Shown in pieces: positions 17,290 through 26,365 of a DNA stretch of 64,000 nucleotides. The position numbers and the translations under genes were made by a program. The notes under the pieces were generated by a model. That model worked only from the letters and a program-made list of their open reading frames with translations. It was not told where the DNA came from and searched no databases. This DNA comes from an uncultured Granulosicoccus sp. (GTDB lineage Bacteria > Pseudomonadota > Gammaproteobacteria > Granulosicoccales > Granulosicoccaceae), in assembly GCA_947492525.1 (NCBI GenBank), contig CANLNQ010000033.1:1-64000 (forward strand), in the 5' to 3' direction. Numbering within the stretch: position 1 is the stretch's first letter; every line of letters starts with the position of its first letter.

Positions 17290-18216
17290 GTGAACCTCAA
17301 GATTGCCCAACTGGAAGCCTTTGTCTGGGTGGCTGATCTGGGCAGCTTCCGCCGAGCAGCGGAGAGGCTCAGTACCACCCAGCCCAATATATCCACGCGC
17401 ATTTCCGCACTGGAACAGGCACTGGATGTCACGTTGATGGAACGCGATGCGGGGTCGGTTCGCCTGACGTCGAAAGGGACCGAGCTGCTTGATCATGCGC
17501 GGCGCGTGCTGCGCAGCGCGGAGGCTTTTCTGGAGGCATCCGGTCAGGCTGCCTTGTACGAAGGCGTGCTCAAGCTGGGGGTGAGCGAGATGATCATGCA
17601 CACCTGGTTGCGGGATTTCATGAAAGCTTTGAGGCGCGAATAACCGAACATCCTCGTGGAATTGAGCGTGGACCTGTCGGCCAATCTGAGGAACGAACTG
17701 TACTCGCGATCGATCGATATGGCATTCCAGAACGGCCCCTTCGAACGTGAGACCAGCGGTCAGGAAACGCTGGGTACCTATCGCTGGATCTGGGTTGCGG
17801 CGCCGGAATTGCCGGGGCTGGATGGTGATGACGTCAGTGAGGAGAAGCTGCTGCGCTATCCGATCCTGACGCATGCGCGGGACACTCGCCCCTTCGAAGA
17901 GGTTGCCGGGCATTTCAGATCATTGCGAGGAGCCACCACGGCTCGCCTGGTGCCCTCCAGCAACCTGGCGGCCTGTCTGCACATGTGCATCGACGCCATG
18001 GGTATTGCCAGCATGCCGGCGTCCATGGCCCGCGATTACATCAATACAGGGCAGTTGCGGCAGGTGCACTACCCCTGGGCACCGGAGAGTCTGGTTTTTC
18101 TCGCTCGCTATGATGCCGCTCGCTCACCGGCCTTCGTCTCCAGAGCCGCCTTGCTGGCCAGGGACGTCGCTCGGCAGTACGTCGAGCGGTTTGACGAGAC
18201 GTGGGACGCGAGGTGA
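17290..18216 (+). pseudogene. LysR family regulator interrupted by an in-frame TAA
   Basis: Reading from the GTG at 17290, a full-length LysR protein (309 codons) is encoded in one continuous frame except for a TAA at 17641-17643 (codon 118). The first part has the winged-helix DNA-binding domain (IAQLEAFVWVADLGSFRRAAERLSTTQPNISTRISALE); the part after the stop carries on as PNILVELSVDLSANLRNEL and the effector-binding domain to the end. Relatives would have RR-E-Y-P-N here, so TAC or TAT (Tyr) to TAA is the simplest change. No frameshift is present and the downstream half looks undamaged, so the mutation is recent, or is a sequencing error. It lies upstream of the hydantoinase operon in the same direction and may have regulated it. 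Confidence 0.88.
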
Positions 18217-18220
18217 TGGG

Positions 18221-18333
18221 AAGCGACAGGAAGCGACAGGAAGCGATTAGAAGCGATAGGAAGCGATAGGAAGTAATAGGAAGTGATAGGAAGTGATAGG
18301 AAGTAGGAAGTAGGAAGTAGGAAGTAGGAAGTG
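18221..18333. repeat. Decaying purine-rich tandem repeat (10-bp then 7-bp units)
   Basis: Eight 10-bp units (AAGCGACAGG drifting to AAGCGATAGG and AAGTGATAGG) run from 18221 to 18300, then four 7-bp AAGTAGG units to 18328 with a partial copy after. One strand is almost purely purine. It begins within five bases of the LysR stop codon and lies in the promoter region of the hydantoinase operon. Spacing has no spacer-repeat alternation, so it is not CRISPR. Confidence 0.95.
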
Positions 18334-18490
18334 TTGGAAGGCGTTGAGAGCCGACGGGAAACCGTGATCGGTGATGCCGGGCAGAGGATAAGAAATCATG
18401 ATCCTTGTCATGCAATAAAGTAATTTGATTTGATCCTGTGTCCGGCATAGTCTAGGTCCACTTTCTGAGGTTGGTGAGTGTGCAAGGCCT

Positions 18491-20593
18491 ATGAGCAAGA
18501 CCAGGGTACGGATGGGCGTGGATATCGGAGGTACGTTTACCGATGTCGTGCTGGAACTCGACCAGGCGCAGTTTTCAACCAAGGTCCTGACGACCTACAG
18601 TGCACCTGAGGACGCCATCATCGACGGCATGCATCAAGTGTGTGACAAGGCCGGTATCACGCCAGCCGATATCGATCAGATCATTCATGGCACCACACTG
18701 GCGACCAATGCCCTGATCGAACGTCGGGGTGCCAGAACTGCGCTGATCACGACGGCCGGTTTCCGGGATGTCATCGAGATGCGCACCGAGTCGCGCTTCG
18801 AACAGTACGATCTGAATCTGAGTCTGCCGGACCCGCTCTTGCCTCGGCAACAGCGTTACACCATTACCGAGCGGATCGATGCGCGCGGCCAGGTACCGAT
18901 CGAACTGGATTCGGCTGAGCTGGATCGTCTGGTGAGCCAGATCGAGGAGGCTGGCTACGAGAGTGTCGCCATCGGTCTGATTCACTCCTATCTCAATGAT
19001 GCCCACGAGCGTCAAGTGCAGCAGGCGCTGGCCAGGCGCCTGCCGCAGGTGATGATTTCGCTGTCCAGCGAAGTCTCTCCACAGATGCGCGAATATGAGC
19101 GTTTCAATACCGTGGTGGCCAATGCCTACATCAAACCCTTGATGAAAAGTTATCTGGGGCGTCTGCAGGGTCGCCTGCAGCAGGAGAAGGTGGATTGCCC
19201 GGTATTCCTGATGCATTCCGGTGGCGGTATCATCTCCATCGAGAGTGCCGCCGAGTTCCCGGTGCGACTGGTCGAGTCCGGCCCTGCCGGGGGGGCCGTG
19301 TTCGCCGCGCATATTGCGGCCCGCTATGGCCTCGACAAGGTGCTTTCCTTCGACATGGGCGGGACCACGGCCAAGATCTGTCTGATCAAGGACCAGACAC
19401 CCAAGACCAGCCGCGTGTTCGAAGTTGCCCGCACCTACCGTTTCAAGAAGGGGTCCGGGATGCCGATTTCCATACCGGTCATCGACATGGTGGAAATCGG
19501 CGCTGGTGGTGGCTCACTGGCATCGGTGGATGCAATGCGCCAGATTCGGGTCGGACCCCAGTCGGCGGGTTCCGAACCGGGCCCTGCCTGCTATGGCCGT
19601 GGGGGAGACAAGCCTGCGGTAACGGATGCCGATCTGGTCCTTGGCAAGCTCGATCCGGACAACTTCGCCGGTGGCTCGATTGCGTTGCAGGTCGAGCGTT
19701 CAAGCGAGGCTCTGCAGGCAGAACTGGGCCAGGTACTGGATATGGACGCACAGACAGCGGCCTACGGTCTGGTGGAAGTGGTGGATGAGAACATGGCCAA
19801 TGCCGCTCGGGTGCATGCGGTGGAGAACGGCGAAGACCTGGCCGAGTACACCATGATCGCTTTCGGTGGTGCGGCTCCGCTGCACGCAGCACGCCTGTGC
19901 GAAAAGCTGGGTGTGGAGCGTTTGCTGGTGCCACCGGGCGCCGGTGTGGGTTCCGCCATCGGTTTTCTGCGAGCGCCTTTCAGCTTCGAGGCCAATCGCA
20001 GCCAGTACATGAAGCTGTCGCAACTGGATCCGGAGCGGGTCAGTACGCTGCTGCAGGAACTGGAGAACGAGGCGAGAGCCTTTGTTCGCTCCTGTGACGA
20101 ACAGGCCGAGATTCTCGCTGAATTCAAGGCTTATATGCGCTACTCCGGACAGGGGTGGGAAATTCCGATTGCATTGACCAGCGAACAGGCCAGGCAACCG
20201 GATGCTGCAACCTATCTGCAGCTCTTCGAGAAGAGCTACCACGCCCTGTTCGGTCGAACGGTCGAGGGCATGGATGTGGAGATCACGGTCTGGGCGGCCA
20301 ATGCCACCACACCGGCGCACAGTGTCTCGCCGGTGCAGTTGGCAGAGGCAGGCGCCCACGCCCGGACTCAGGGAACGCGCGAAGTATTCGATGCGGCGCT
20401 GGGTGAAGTCACCGAGGCTGCCGTGGTCTTGCGCCATGACATGCAGGCAGGGCAGTGCGTCAAGGGCCCGGCTGTCATTACCGAGGATGAGACCACCATC
20501 ATCATTCCGGCCAGCCGGCAAGGTATCCGACAACCCGATGGCTGCATCGATCTGATGCCGCAGGTCGAGGGTCAGCGCAGGAGAGCATCATGA
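18491..20593 (+). CDS. Hydantoinase/oxoprolinase family subunit A (HyuA type)
   Basis: The 700-residue protein is an ASKHA-fold ATPase: MGVDIGGTFTDVVLE, then GTTLATNALIERRGARTALITTAGFRDV and, in the middle, SFDMGGTTAKICLI. The later AFGGAAPLHAARLCEKLGVERLLVPPGAGVGSAIG is characteristic of HyuA, N-methylhydantoinase A, oxoprolinase and acetone carboxylase beta subunits. It hydrolyses ATP to activate an amide or ketone in a complex with the B subunit. Overlap with hyuB (ATGA at 20590) indicates a fixed stoichiometry. The neighbouring FAD oxidoreductase resembles sarcosine-oxidase relatives, so a cyclic N-methyl amide pathway is possible but unproven. Confidence 0.92.
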   Translation: MSKTRVRMGVDIGGTFTDVVLELDQAQFSTKVLTTYSAPEDAIIDGMHQVCDKAGITPADIDQIIHGTTLATNALIERRGARTALITTAGFRDVIEMRTESRFEQYDLNLSLPDPLLPRQQRYTITERIDARGQVPIELDSAELDRLVSQIEEAGYESVAIGLIHSYLNDAHERQVQQALARRLPQVMISLSSEVSPQMREYERFNTVVANAYIKPLMKSYLGRLQGRLQQEKVDCPVFLMHSGGGIISIESAAEFPVRLVESGPAGGAVFAAHIAARYGLDKVLSFDMGGTTAKICLIKDQTPKTSRVFEVARTYRFKKGSGMPISIPVIDMVEIGAGGGSLASVDAMRQIRVGPQSAGSEPGPACYGRGGDKPAVTDADLVLGKLDPDNFAGGSIALQVERSSEALQAELGQVLDMDAQTAAYGLVEVVDENMANAARVHAVENGEDLAEYTMIAFGGAAPLHAARLCEKLGVERLLVPPGAGVGSAIGFLRAPFSFEANRSQYMKLSQLDPERVSTLLQELENEARAFVRSCDEQAEILAEFKAYMRYSGQGWEIPIALTSEQARQPDAATYLQLFEKSYHALFGRTVEGMDVEITVWAANATTPAHSVSPVQLAEAGAHARTQGTREVFDAALGEVTEAAVVLRHDMQAGQCVKGPAVITEDETTIIIPASRQGIRQPDGCIDLMPQVEGQRRRAS

Positions 20594-22323
20594 GCAAGCA
20601 GAAATCCACCGTCGTTCTGCAGGTCATGTGGAATCGCCTGATTTCGGTCGTGGAGGAGCAGGCGCAGGCACTGGTGCGCACGGCGTTCTCCACATCGGTG
20701 CGTGAAGCGGGTGATTTGTCGGCAGGCGTCTACGACAGGCAGGGCCGGATGCTGGCGCAAGCGGTGACCGGTACACCCGGTCATGTCAATGCGATGGCTG
20801 ATGCCGTCCCGCATTTCATTCGTCGCATCGGCAAGAACAACATCTTCGAAGGCGACGTCTATATCACCAACGACCCCTGGGAAGGAACCGGGCATCTGCA
20901 CGACATCACGGTCGTCACGCCCTCGTTTCATCAGGGTGAGTTTGTTGGCTTCTTTGCCTGTACGGCGCATATCGTGGATATCGGTGGGCGCGGCTTCGGT
21001 GCTGATGCCAATTCGGTATACGAGGAGGGCTTGTACATACCGATCATGAAGCTGATCGAAAAAGGCGAGCTGGACCAGACGCTGATCAGAATCGTGCGCG
21101 GCAATGTCCGAGAGCCTGACCAGTTGATCGGGGACATTCATGCATTGTCCACCTGCAACGAGATTGGTCACCGCCGCTTGATCGACATGATGCTGGAATT
21201 CGAATTGAGCTCACTCGAGGATATCGCAGCCTTCATACTGGAAAACTCGCGGCGTGCAACCCTTGAACGCATCAATGCCTTGCCCAGGCTCAGCGCCAGT
21301 GGCGAGATGACCATTGACGGGTTCAGCAAGCCGATCGACCTGAAGGTGCGGGTCGACATCGAGCAGGACAGGATCGTGTGTGATTTCGAGGGCAGCTCCG
21401 GGCTGGACAAGAAAGGCATCAATGTACCGATGGTGTATACCAAGGCCTACGCCTGCTATGCGCTGAAGTGCGCGATAGCGCCGGAGATCCCCAACAACGC
21501 CGCCTCCCTGGCGCCGTTTGAAGTGGTGGCACCGGTGAATTCCATCGTCAATGCCGTGCACCCCGCCCCTGTCGCCTTGCGCCATGTCATAGGTCATATG
21601 GTGCCCGATACCGTCTACGATGCGCTGGACAAGATACTGCCCGATACCGTGCCGTCTGAAGGCGCGGGCACTCTGTGCAATTTTCAGGTATCACTGCGAC
21701 CCAGAACCGATGACATCAGTGATCCGGCCGAGATGGCCGCCAGAGACTCTGCGCGTCGTGCCGAGGTGCTGACGTTCAACTCCGGTGGATCGGGTGCACG
21801 ACCCACACTCGATGGCATGAATGCCACGGCCTTTCCATCAGGTGTCATGACCATGCCTATCGAGGCGACCGAGCACACTGGCCCCGTCATCATCTGGCGC
21901 AAGGAGCTCAGGCCTGACAGTGGTGGTGAGGGCAAGTATCGGGGTGGACTTGGCCAGTACATGGAAGTGGGTGCAGTGGAGGGACACGAGTTTGATTTCC
22001 AGGCCATGTTCGATCGGGTGGACCACCCGGCACGCGGTCGGCAGGGTGGCGGCAATGGTGCGCCTACGGTGATTCACCAGGACGATGGCACGCCAATGCA
22101 AGGCAAGGGCAAGCAATTCGTACCGCACGGTCGCCGGGTGATGCTCGAATTTCCGGGCGGTGCCGGCTACGGCCGGGTAGCCGAGCGCGATCCGGTACTG
22201 ATAAGGCGTGATCTGGCCCGAGGGTACATCACGGCCGACAGGTGTCGGGAGCAGTATGGTTTCAGTCAGGCCGAGGTGGATGCCGTGCTGGATGCGGTAC
22301 GTCGTGGCGAGGAAATACTATGA
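20590..22323 (+). CDS. Hydantoinase/oxoprolinase family subunit B (HyuB type)
   Basis: The 577-residue protein has the HyuB pattern: AFSTSVREAGDLSAGVYDRQGRMLAQAVTGTPGHVNAM, then GDVYITNDPWEGTGHLHDITVVTPSF and FFACTAHIVDIGGRG. Near the end, GGEGKYRGGLGQYMEVG and FPGGAGYGRVAERDPV are typical. With HyuA it forms the ATP-dependent hydrolase complex of the cytoplasm. It overlaps both neighbours by 4 bases (ATGA), so hyuA, hyuB and the FAD oxidoreductase form one translational unit. Substrate cannot be derived from sequence. Confidence 0.92.
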   Translation: MSKQKSTVVLQVMWNRLISVVEEQAQALVRTAFSTSVREAGDLSAGVYDRQGRMLAQAVTGTPGHVNAMADAVPHFIRRIGKNNIFEGDVYITNDPWEGTGHLHDITVVTPSFHQGEFVGFFACTAHIVDIGGRGFGADANSVYEEGLYIPIMKLIEKGELDQTLIRIVRGNVREPDQLIGDIHALSTCNEIGHRRLIDMMLEFELSSLEDIAAFILENSRRATLERINALPRLSASGEMTIDGFSKPIDLKVRVDIEQDRIVCDFEGSSGLDKKGINVPMVYTKAYACYALKCAIAPEIPNNAASLAPFEVVAPVNSIVNAVHPAPVALRHVIGHMVPDTVYDALDKILPDTVPSEGAGTLCNFQVSLRPRTDDISDPAEMAARDSARRAEVLTFNSGGSGARPTLDGMNATAFPSGVMTMPIEATEHTGPVIIWRKELRPDSGGEGKYRGGLGQYMEVGAVEGHEFDFQAMFDRVDHPARGRQGGGNGAPTVIHQDDGTPMQGKGKQFVPHGRRVMLEFPGGAGYGRVAERDPVLIRRDLARGYITADRCREQYGFSQAEVDAVLDAVRRGEEIL

Positions 22324-23537
22324 GCAACAAGACAGGTCAGGCCCCGTTGAAGTCTGCTTACGATGTGGTGATCGTGGGCGGTGCCATCTATGGCTCGTCG
22401 GTGGCGTGGTTTCTGAGTGACAATCCCGACTTCAATGGAAGCGTTCTCGTGGTGGAGCGCGATCCCAGCTACGAGACTGCGTCCACATCACATACCAACA
22501 GTTGCATGCGGCAGCAGTTCTCCAGTGAAACGAATATCCGTGTCTCGCAGTTTGCAGCCGAATTCGTCAGGAATTTTCGTCACTTCATGGGTGATGATGA
22601 ACGGGTGCCCGAGCTGATGCTGCACAGCTTCGGGTACATGTATCTGGCTGACAATGAAGACTTTGCCAACACGCTGAAGGAAAGCCAGCAGGTACAACAG
22701 AGGCTGGGTGCCGGTACTCGATACATGACGCGTGAGGATATCCTGAACGAATACCCCTTCTATCATCTCGATGACATCATCGCCGGCAATCACAATCTGA
22801 TCAATGAAGGCTACTTCGATGGCAATACGATGTTCGATTGGTGGAAACGCTCTGCCAGGGAACGTGGCGTGGAGTATGTCGCCAATGAAGTGGTCTCGAT
22901 GCAGCGCAATGACAACGGCAGCCGGGTGCAGAGTGTCACGCTGAAAAGCGGAGAGCGGATCAGTTGCGGCACGGTGGTCAATGCCTCGGGGCCTCGTGCG
23001 GCACTGACCTCGCGCATGGCGGGTATCGAGTTGCCGGTGGAGCCGCGTAAGCGCTACACATTCATCTTCGATGCAGAACAACCGCTGGATCGGGATCTGC
23101 CCTTGACGATAGACCCGTCCGGTGTTCATTTCCGGACGGACGGGCAATACTACATGGCTGGTTGTCCGCCGGATGATGATCCGGGTGTCGCCCCGGATGA
23201 CTTCGTGGCCGATCACAGCCTCTGGGAGGAAAAGGTCTGGCCCACGATTGCCCATCGCATTCCACAGTTCGAGGCCATCAAGCTGATCAATTCATGGGTC
23301 GGGCACTACGCCTTCAACACCTTCGATCAGAACGCGATTCTGGGGCCGCATACTGAGGTCGAGAATTTCATCTTCGTCAACGGCTTCTCTGGTCACGGGC
23401 TCCAACAGTCACCGGCCATGGGACGCGGTACCGCAGAGCTGATCACCCATGGCGAGTATCGCAGTATCGATCTGACACCGTTCAACTACGAGCGCGTGGC
23501 CCGTGGCCAGCGATTCGTCGAACGCGCCGTCATCTGA
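22320..23537 (+). CDS. DAO-type FAD-dependent oxidoreductase
   Basis: From the ATG at 22320 (overlapping the hyuB stop) the 405-residue protein opens with YDVVIVGGAIYGSSVAWFL, the FAD-binding Rossmann motif with an unusual A-I in place of G-I-x-G (GGAIYG). Later CGTVVNASGPRAALTS and FVNGFSGHGLQQSPAMGRGTAELI are typical of the D-amino acid/sarcosine/glycine oxidase group. It probably oxidises an amine or amino acid derived from the hydantoinase reaction (inference). The open frame reaching 22242 is not family-like. Confidence 0.88.
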   Translation: MSNKTGQAPLKSAYDVVIVGGAIYGSSVAWFLSDNPDFNGSVLVVERDPSYETASTSHTNSCMRQQFSSETNIRVSQFAAEFVRNFRHFMGDDERVPELMLHSFGYMYLADNEDFANTLKESQQVQQRLGAGTRYMTREDILNEYPFYHLDDIIAGNHNLINEGYFDGNTMFDWWKRSARERGVEYVANEVVSMQRNDNGSRVQSVTLKSGERISCGTVVNASGPRAALTSRMAGIELPVEPRKRYTFIFDAEQPLDRDLPLTIDPSGVHFRTDGQYYMAGCPPDDDPGVAPDDFVADHSLWEEKVWPTIAHRIPQFEAIKLINSWVGHYAFNTFDQNAILGPHTEVENFIFVNGFSGHGLQQSPAMGRGTAELITHGEYRSIDLTPFNYERVARGQRFVERAVI

Positions 23538-23616
23538 TCAAGCGCAGCGCCTCTGGTCGACAAAACGCCATACCTACAAACACTGCCCACCACTGATATC
23601 TCAAGGAAACTGAATC

Positions 23617-24450
23617 ATGAAACTGGTATTGACCGGTGCAGCTGGCCGTCTCGGCTCCTGGCTGCGGGAGCCGCTGACTCGATTGTGCGATGAACTGGTG
23701 TCCACCGACATCGTCGATGATTTCGGCAAATGCCATGCGGGGGAGCGCTATGTCAAGGCCGATCTTGCCAGTCTGGATGACATGTTGGCGGTGCTCGAAG
23801 GTGCAGACCAGGTTGTGCACTTCGGCGCCATCGGTGATGAAGCGCCGTTCGACACGATTCTCGGCCCGAATATCATCGGTGCCTACAATGTCTGGGAGGC
23901 CGCTTACCAGAACAAGTTGCGAAGAGTGGTCTACGCCAGTTCGATCCACGCAGTGGGTATGCAGGCCAAAACGGATTTCATCGGTACGGACGCGCCTCAT
24001 CGGCCAGACACCTTCTATGGGCTGGCCAAGTGTTTCGCCGAGGATCTGGCCAGTCTGTACTGGGACAAGCGGCAGATGGAATCGGTCTGCATGCGCATCC
24101 TCAGTTGTGCGAAGGTCAACAATGCGCGGGCACTGGGTAGCTGGTTGTCCTATGACGATCTGATTCATCTGGTTGAACAGTCGATCAATACGCCGACGAC
24201 CGGGTTCAGCGTGGTCTATGGCGTGTCCGATAATGACCGGGTGCCAGTGGACAATGCACGGGCCAGTTTCCTGGGCTACCGGCCGCGTGACAACGCCGAA
24301 CAATTCGCCGCGCAGGTACTCGCCGATGAGCCTCGGCAGGACCCATCGTCACCTGCTCATCTGTGCCATGGCGGTCCGTTTGCAGCCGTGGAACTCGGCA
24401 ACAGCGGAGTCGCGTCAATGAATATCGTGCAGGACGCCAGAAAGATCTGA
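23617..24450 (+). CDS. NAD(P)-dependent SDR/epimerase, uronate dehydrogenase-like
   Basis: The 277-residue extended SDR has the nucleotide motif LTGAAGRLGSWLRE, the acid D-I-V-DD after strand 2, VHFGAIGDE, catalytic YASSIHAVG and YGLAK (Tyr-x3-Lys). GRPDTFYGLAK and the short length resemble bacterial uronate dehydrogenases and related sugar dehydrogenases. A clear ribosome site (AAGGAAACTGA) precedes the ATG. It follows the FAD enzyme by 79 bases in the same direction and may belong to the operon. Its 3' end overlaps the opposite-strand ceramidase gene by 36 bases. Confidence 0.82.
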   Translation: MKLVLTGAAGRLGSWLREPLTRLCDELVSTDIVDDFGKCHAGERYVKADLASLDDMLAVLEGADQVVHFGAIGDEAPFDTILGPNIIGAYNVWEAAYQNKLRRVVYASSIHAVGMQAKTDFIGTDAPHRPDTFYGLAKCFAEDLASLYWDKRQMESVCMRILSCAKVNNARALGSWLSYDDLIHLVEQSINTPTTGFSVVYGVSDNDRVPVDNARASFLGYRPRDNAEQFAAQVLADEPRQDPSSPAHLCHGGPFAAVELGNSGVASMNIVQDARKI

Positions 24451-25131
24451 CCTGACTGGCGGTGGCATTTGCCTGATCATCGCCAGCAGCAGGACGCCGA
24501 CCAGCAGTGCATTCAACAGATGCCAGAGGAAATGCGTGCCGATACCCTGCGTGGCTTCGCAGCTCGCCAGATCGATGGTCCTGAACAACAAGGCCAGGGT
24601 GAATATCACCGTTGCCGCGCTCAGGTGCGCTCTGGCGGGATGCCTGCGGCGCCAGGCCAGGAGGGTGAAGACCAGCAAGGCCGACAGTGCCGGTGCGTAC
24701 TGAAGTGATCCGTTCAGGGGGCGTGATGCCTGCGGGTTCGAGGTGACGGTGTCATTGCCGGTGAACATCGACATACCGACGATCAGTGTGGCCGCACCCA
24801 GGGCAATGGTTGCGGTTTTTACCCGGTCGTGTCCGGTGTTGCGATAGATGGTCAACAGGACATAGACGGCGACGAAGCTCCAGATGGGGATGACATCGGC
24901 AAGTTCTGACCAGCTGTTGGCAAAGGTGTGGAACAGAAAGGAGCCTGCGCCGATCAGGCCGGCCAGTACGATGAGCAGCATCTCCCAGCAATCACCACCA
25001 CCTCGTCGTTGGCGCGCATGCCAGCCGACGATCGCCGCCAGTACAAAGCCTGCATTGCTCAGTGCATTGAGTGGCTCGTTCCAGAACCCGACAGCGGTAC
25101 GCTCGCAATACAGATCAATCAACAATGACAA
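24415..25131 (-). CDS. Ceramidase-like integral membrane protein
   Basis: The 238-residue protein has about seven hydrophobic segments and the alkaline ceramidase/CREST signature: GSFLFHTFANSWSELADVIPI (Ser, His, Asp) and GTHFLWHLLNALLVG (paired His). These zinc hydrolases are usually eukaryotic ceramidases; bacterial members have unknown substrates. The start is TTG at 25131 behind GGGAG, starting MSLLIDLYCERT. Its 3' end overlaps the SDR gene on the other strand by 36 bases. Confidence 0.8.
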   Translation of the reverse strand: MSLLIDLYCERTAVGFWNEPLNALSNAGFVLAAIVGWHARQRRGGGDCWEMLLIVLAGLIGAGSFLFHTFANSWSELADVIPIWSFVAVYVLLTIYRNTGHDRVKTATIALGAATLIVGMSMFTGNDTVTSNPQASRPLNGSLQYAPALSALLVFTLLAWRRRHPARAHLSAATVIFTLALLFRTIDLASCEATQGIGTHFLWHLLNALLVGVLLLAMIRQMPPPVRSDLSGVLHDIH

Positions 25132-25217
25132 GAGTCTCCCGAGGCTGGTAGCGTGTCATGTGCAAGGACACCAGCTTCATCACAGCTTGATTGTAGTCGA
25201 CGCCAGGAGTAGGGAAC

Positions 25218-26306
25218 ATGAACAGACATCAGGCAATGATCGATCAGAGTCGCCGATTTGCGCAGACGCAGCAGTTGCGCGTACCGATCTTGCTGGCGCC
25301 GATGGCCGGGGCCTGTCCGGTAGCGCTGTCCGTGGCGGTGGCCAACGCAGGTGGCATGGGCGCTTGCGGTGCATTGTTGATGTCGCCAGCGCAGATCCGT
25401 CAATGGGCGGCGGATTTTCGCGGAGGATCCACGGGCAGCTTTCAGCTCAACAACTGGATTCCGGATCCGGTGGCTGCGTCCGATGCCGATAATGACGATC
25501 GTCTGCGCGCCTTTCTTGCGCCGTGGGAGGCCGAGATGGGCGCGCTCGAGCCGGTGGTCGGTAGCCAGACGAGGCTGGATTTCGAGGAACAGTGTCATGC
25601 CATGCTGGAGGCTGAACCGGCAGTGATCTCATCGATCATGGGCGTATACCCGGCCTCCATGGTTGCAGAAATGAAGCGGCGCGGCATCGCCTGGTTTGCC
25701 ACCGCCACCACCGTGGCCGAAGCACTCGCTGCGGTGTCTGCCGGCGCGGATGTCATCGTGGCTCAAGGCATGGAGGCCGGCGGTCATCGTGGAGCGTTCA
25801 ATGCGAACGATGCGCAAACCTCGCTCGTCGGGCTTTTCTCCCTGCTGCCTGCCATCGTGGACGCTGTCGATGTTCCCGTGGTGGCTACCGGCGGTATCAG
25901 CGATGCTCGAGGGGTGGCTGCGGCAATGATGCTGGGTGCGTCTGCCGTGCAACTGGGGACCGGTTTCCTGCGTGCCGAGGAATCGTCCATTGCGCCGTCC
26001 TGGGCGGAGGCTCTGGCACATACCGCACCGGAAGACACCGTCACCACCAGGGCCTTCAGCGGCCGGCTGGGGCGTAGTATCAGGACGCGTTATGTGACGG
26101 CTGCGAGTGCGCAGGATGCGCCTGATCCCGCACCGTATCCCACGCAGAGGGCTCTGACGAAGCGCATGCGCGACGCGGCGGCCAGGTCCGACCGGATTGA
26201 CGGCATGCAAGCCTGGGCCGGTCAGTCTGCCAGACTGGCGAAGGCCGCTCCAGCGGCCGACATCGTCAATGATCTCTGGCTCGAAACGCTCGAGATGCTG
26301 GGCTGA
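25218..26306 (+). CDS. Nitronate monooxygenase (2-nitropropane dioxygenase family)
   Basis: The 362-residue FMN protein shows PILLAPMAGACPVALSVAVANAGGMGACGALLMSP, then a GGHRGAF loop (QGMEAGGHRGAF), VPVVATGGISDARGVAAAMMLGASAVQLGTGFL and the C-terminal FSGRLGRSIRTRY. These are class I nitronate monooxygenase features; the enzyme oxidises alkyl nitronates, such as propionate-3-nitronate, with O2. The ATG at 25218 has AGTAGGGAAC in front. It stands alone, divergent from the ceramidase gene. Confidence 0.92.
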   Translation: MNRHQAMIDQSRRFAQTQQLRVPILLAPMAGACPVALSVAVANAGGMGACGALLMSPAQIRQWAADFRGGSTGSFQLNNWIPDPVAASDADNDDRLRAFLAPWEAEMGALEPVVGSQTRLDFEEQCHAMLEAEPAVISSIMGVYPASMVAEMKRRGIAWFATATTVAEALAAVSAGADVIVAQGMEAGGHRGAFNANDAQTSLVGLFSLLPAIVDAVDVPVVATGGISDARGVAAAMMLGASAVQLGTGFLRAEESSIAPSWAEALAHTAPEDTVTTRAFSGRLGRSIRTRYVTAASAQDAPDPAPYPTQRALTKRMRDAAARSDRIDGMQAWAGQSARLAKAAPAADIVNDLWLETLEMLG

Positions 26307-26365
26307 TCACGGCTTGCACTGTGCTGTTTCCCGCGACAGCACTTCGTGAAGCCTCTGTCGGCTTG

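Noticed and set aside
18221-18333. Possible CRISPR array
   Set aside because: Units are contiguous, 7-10 bp and without spacers; a simple tandem repeat.
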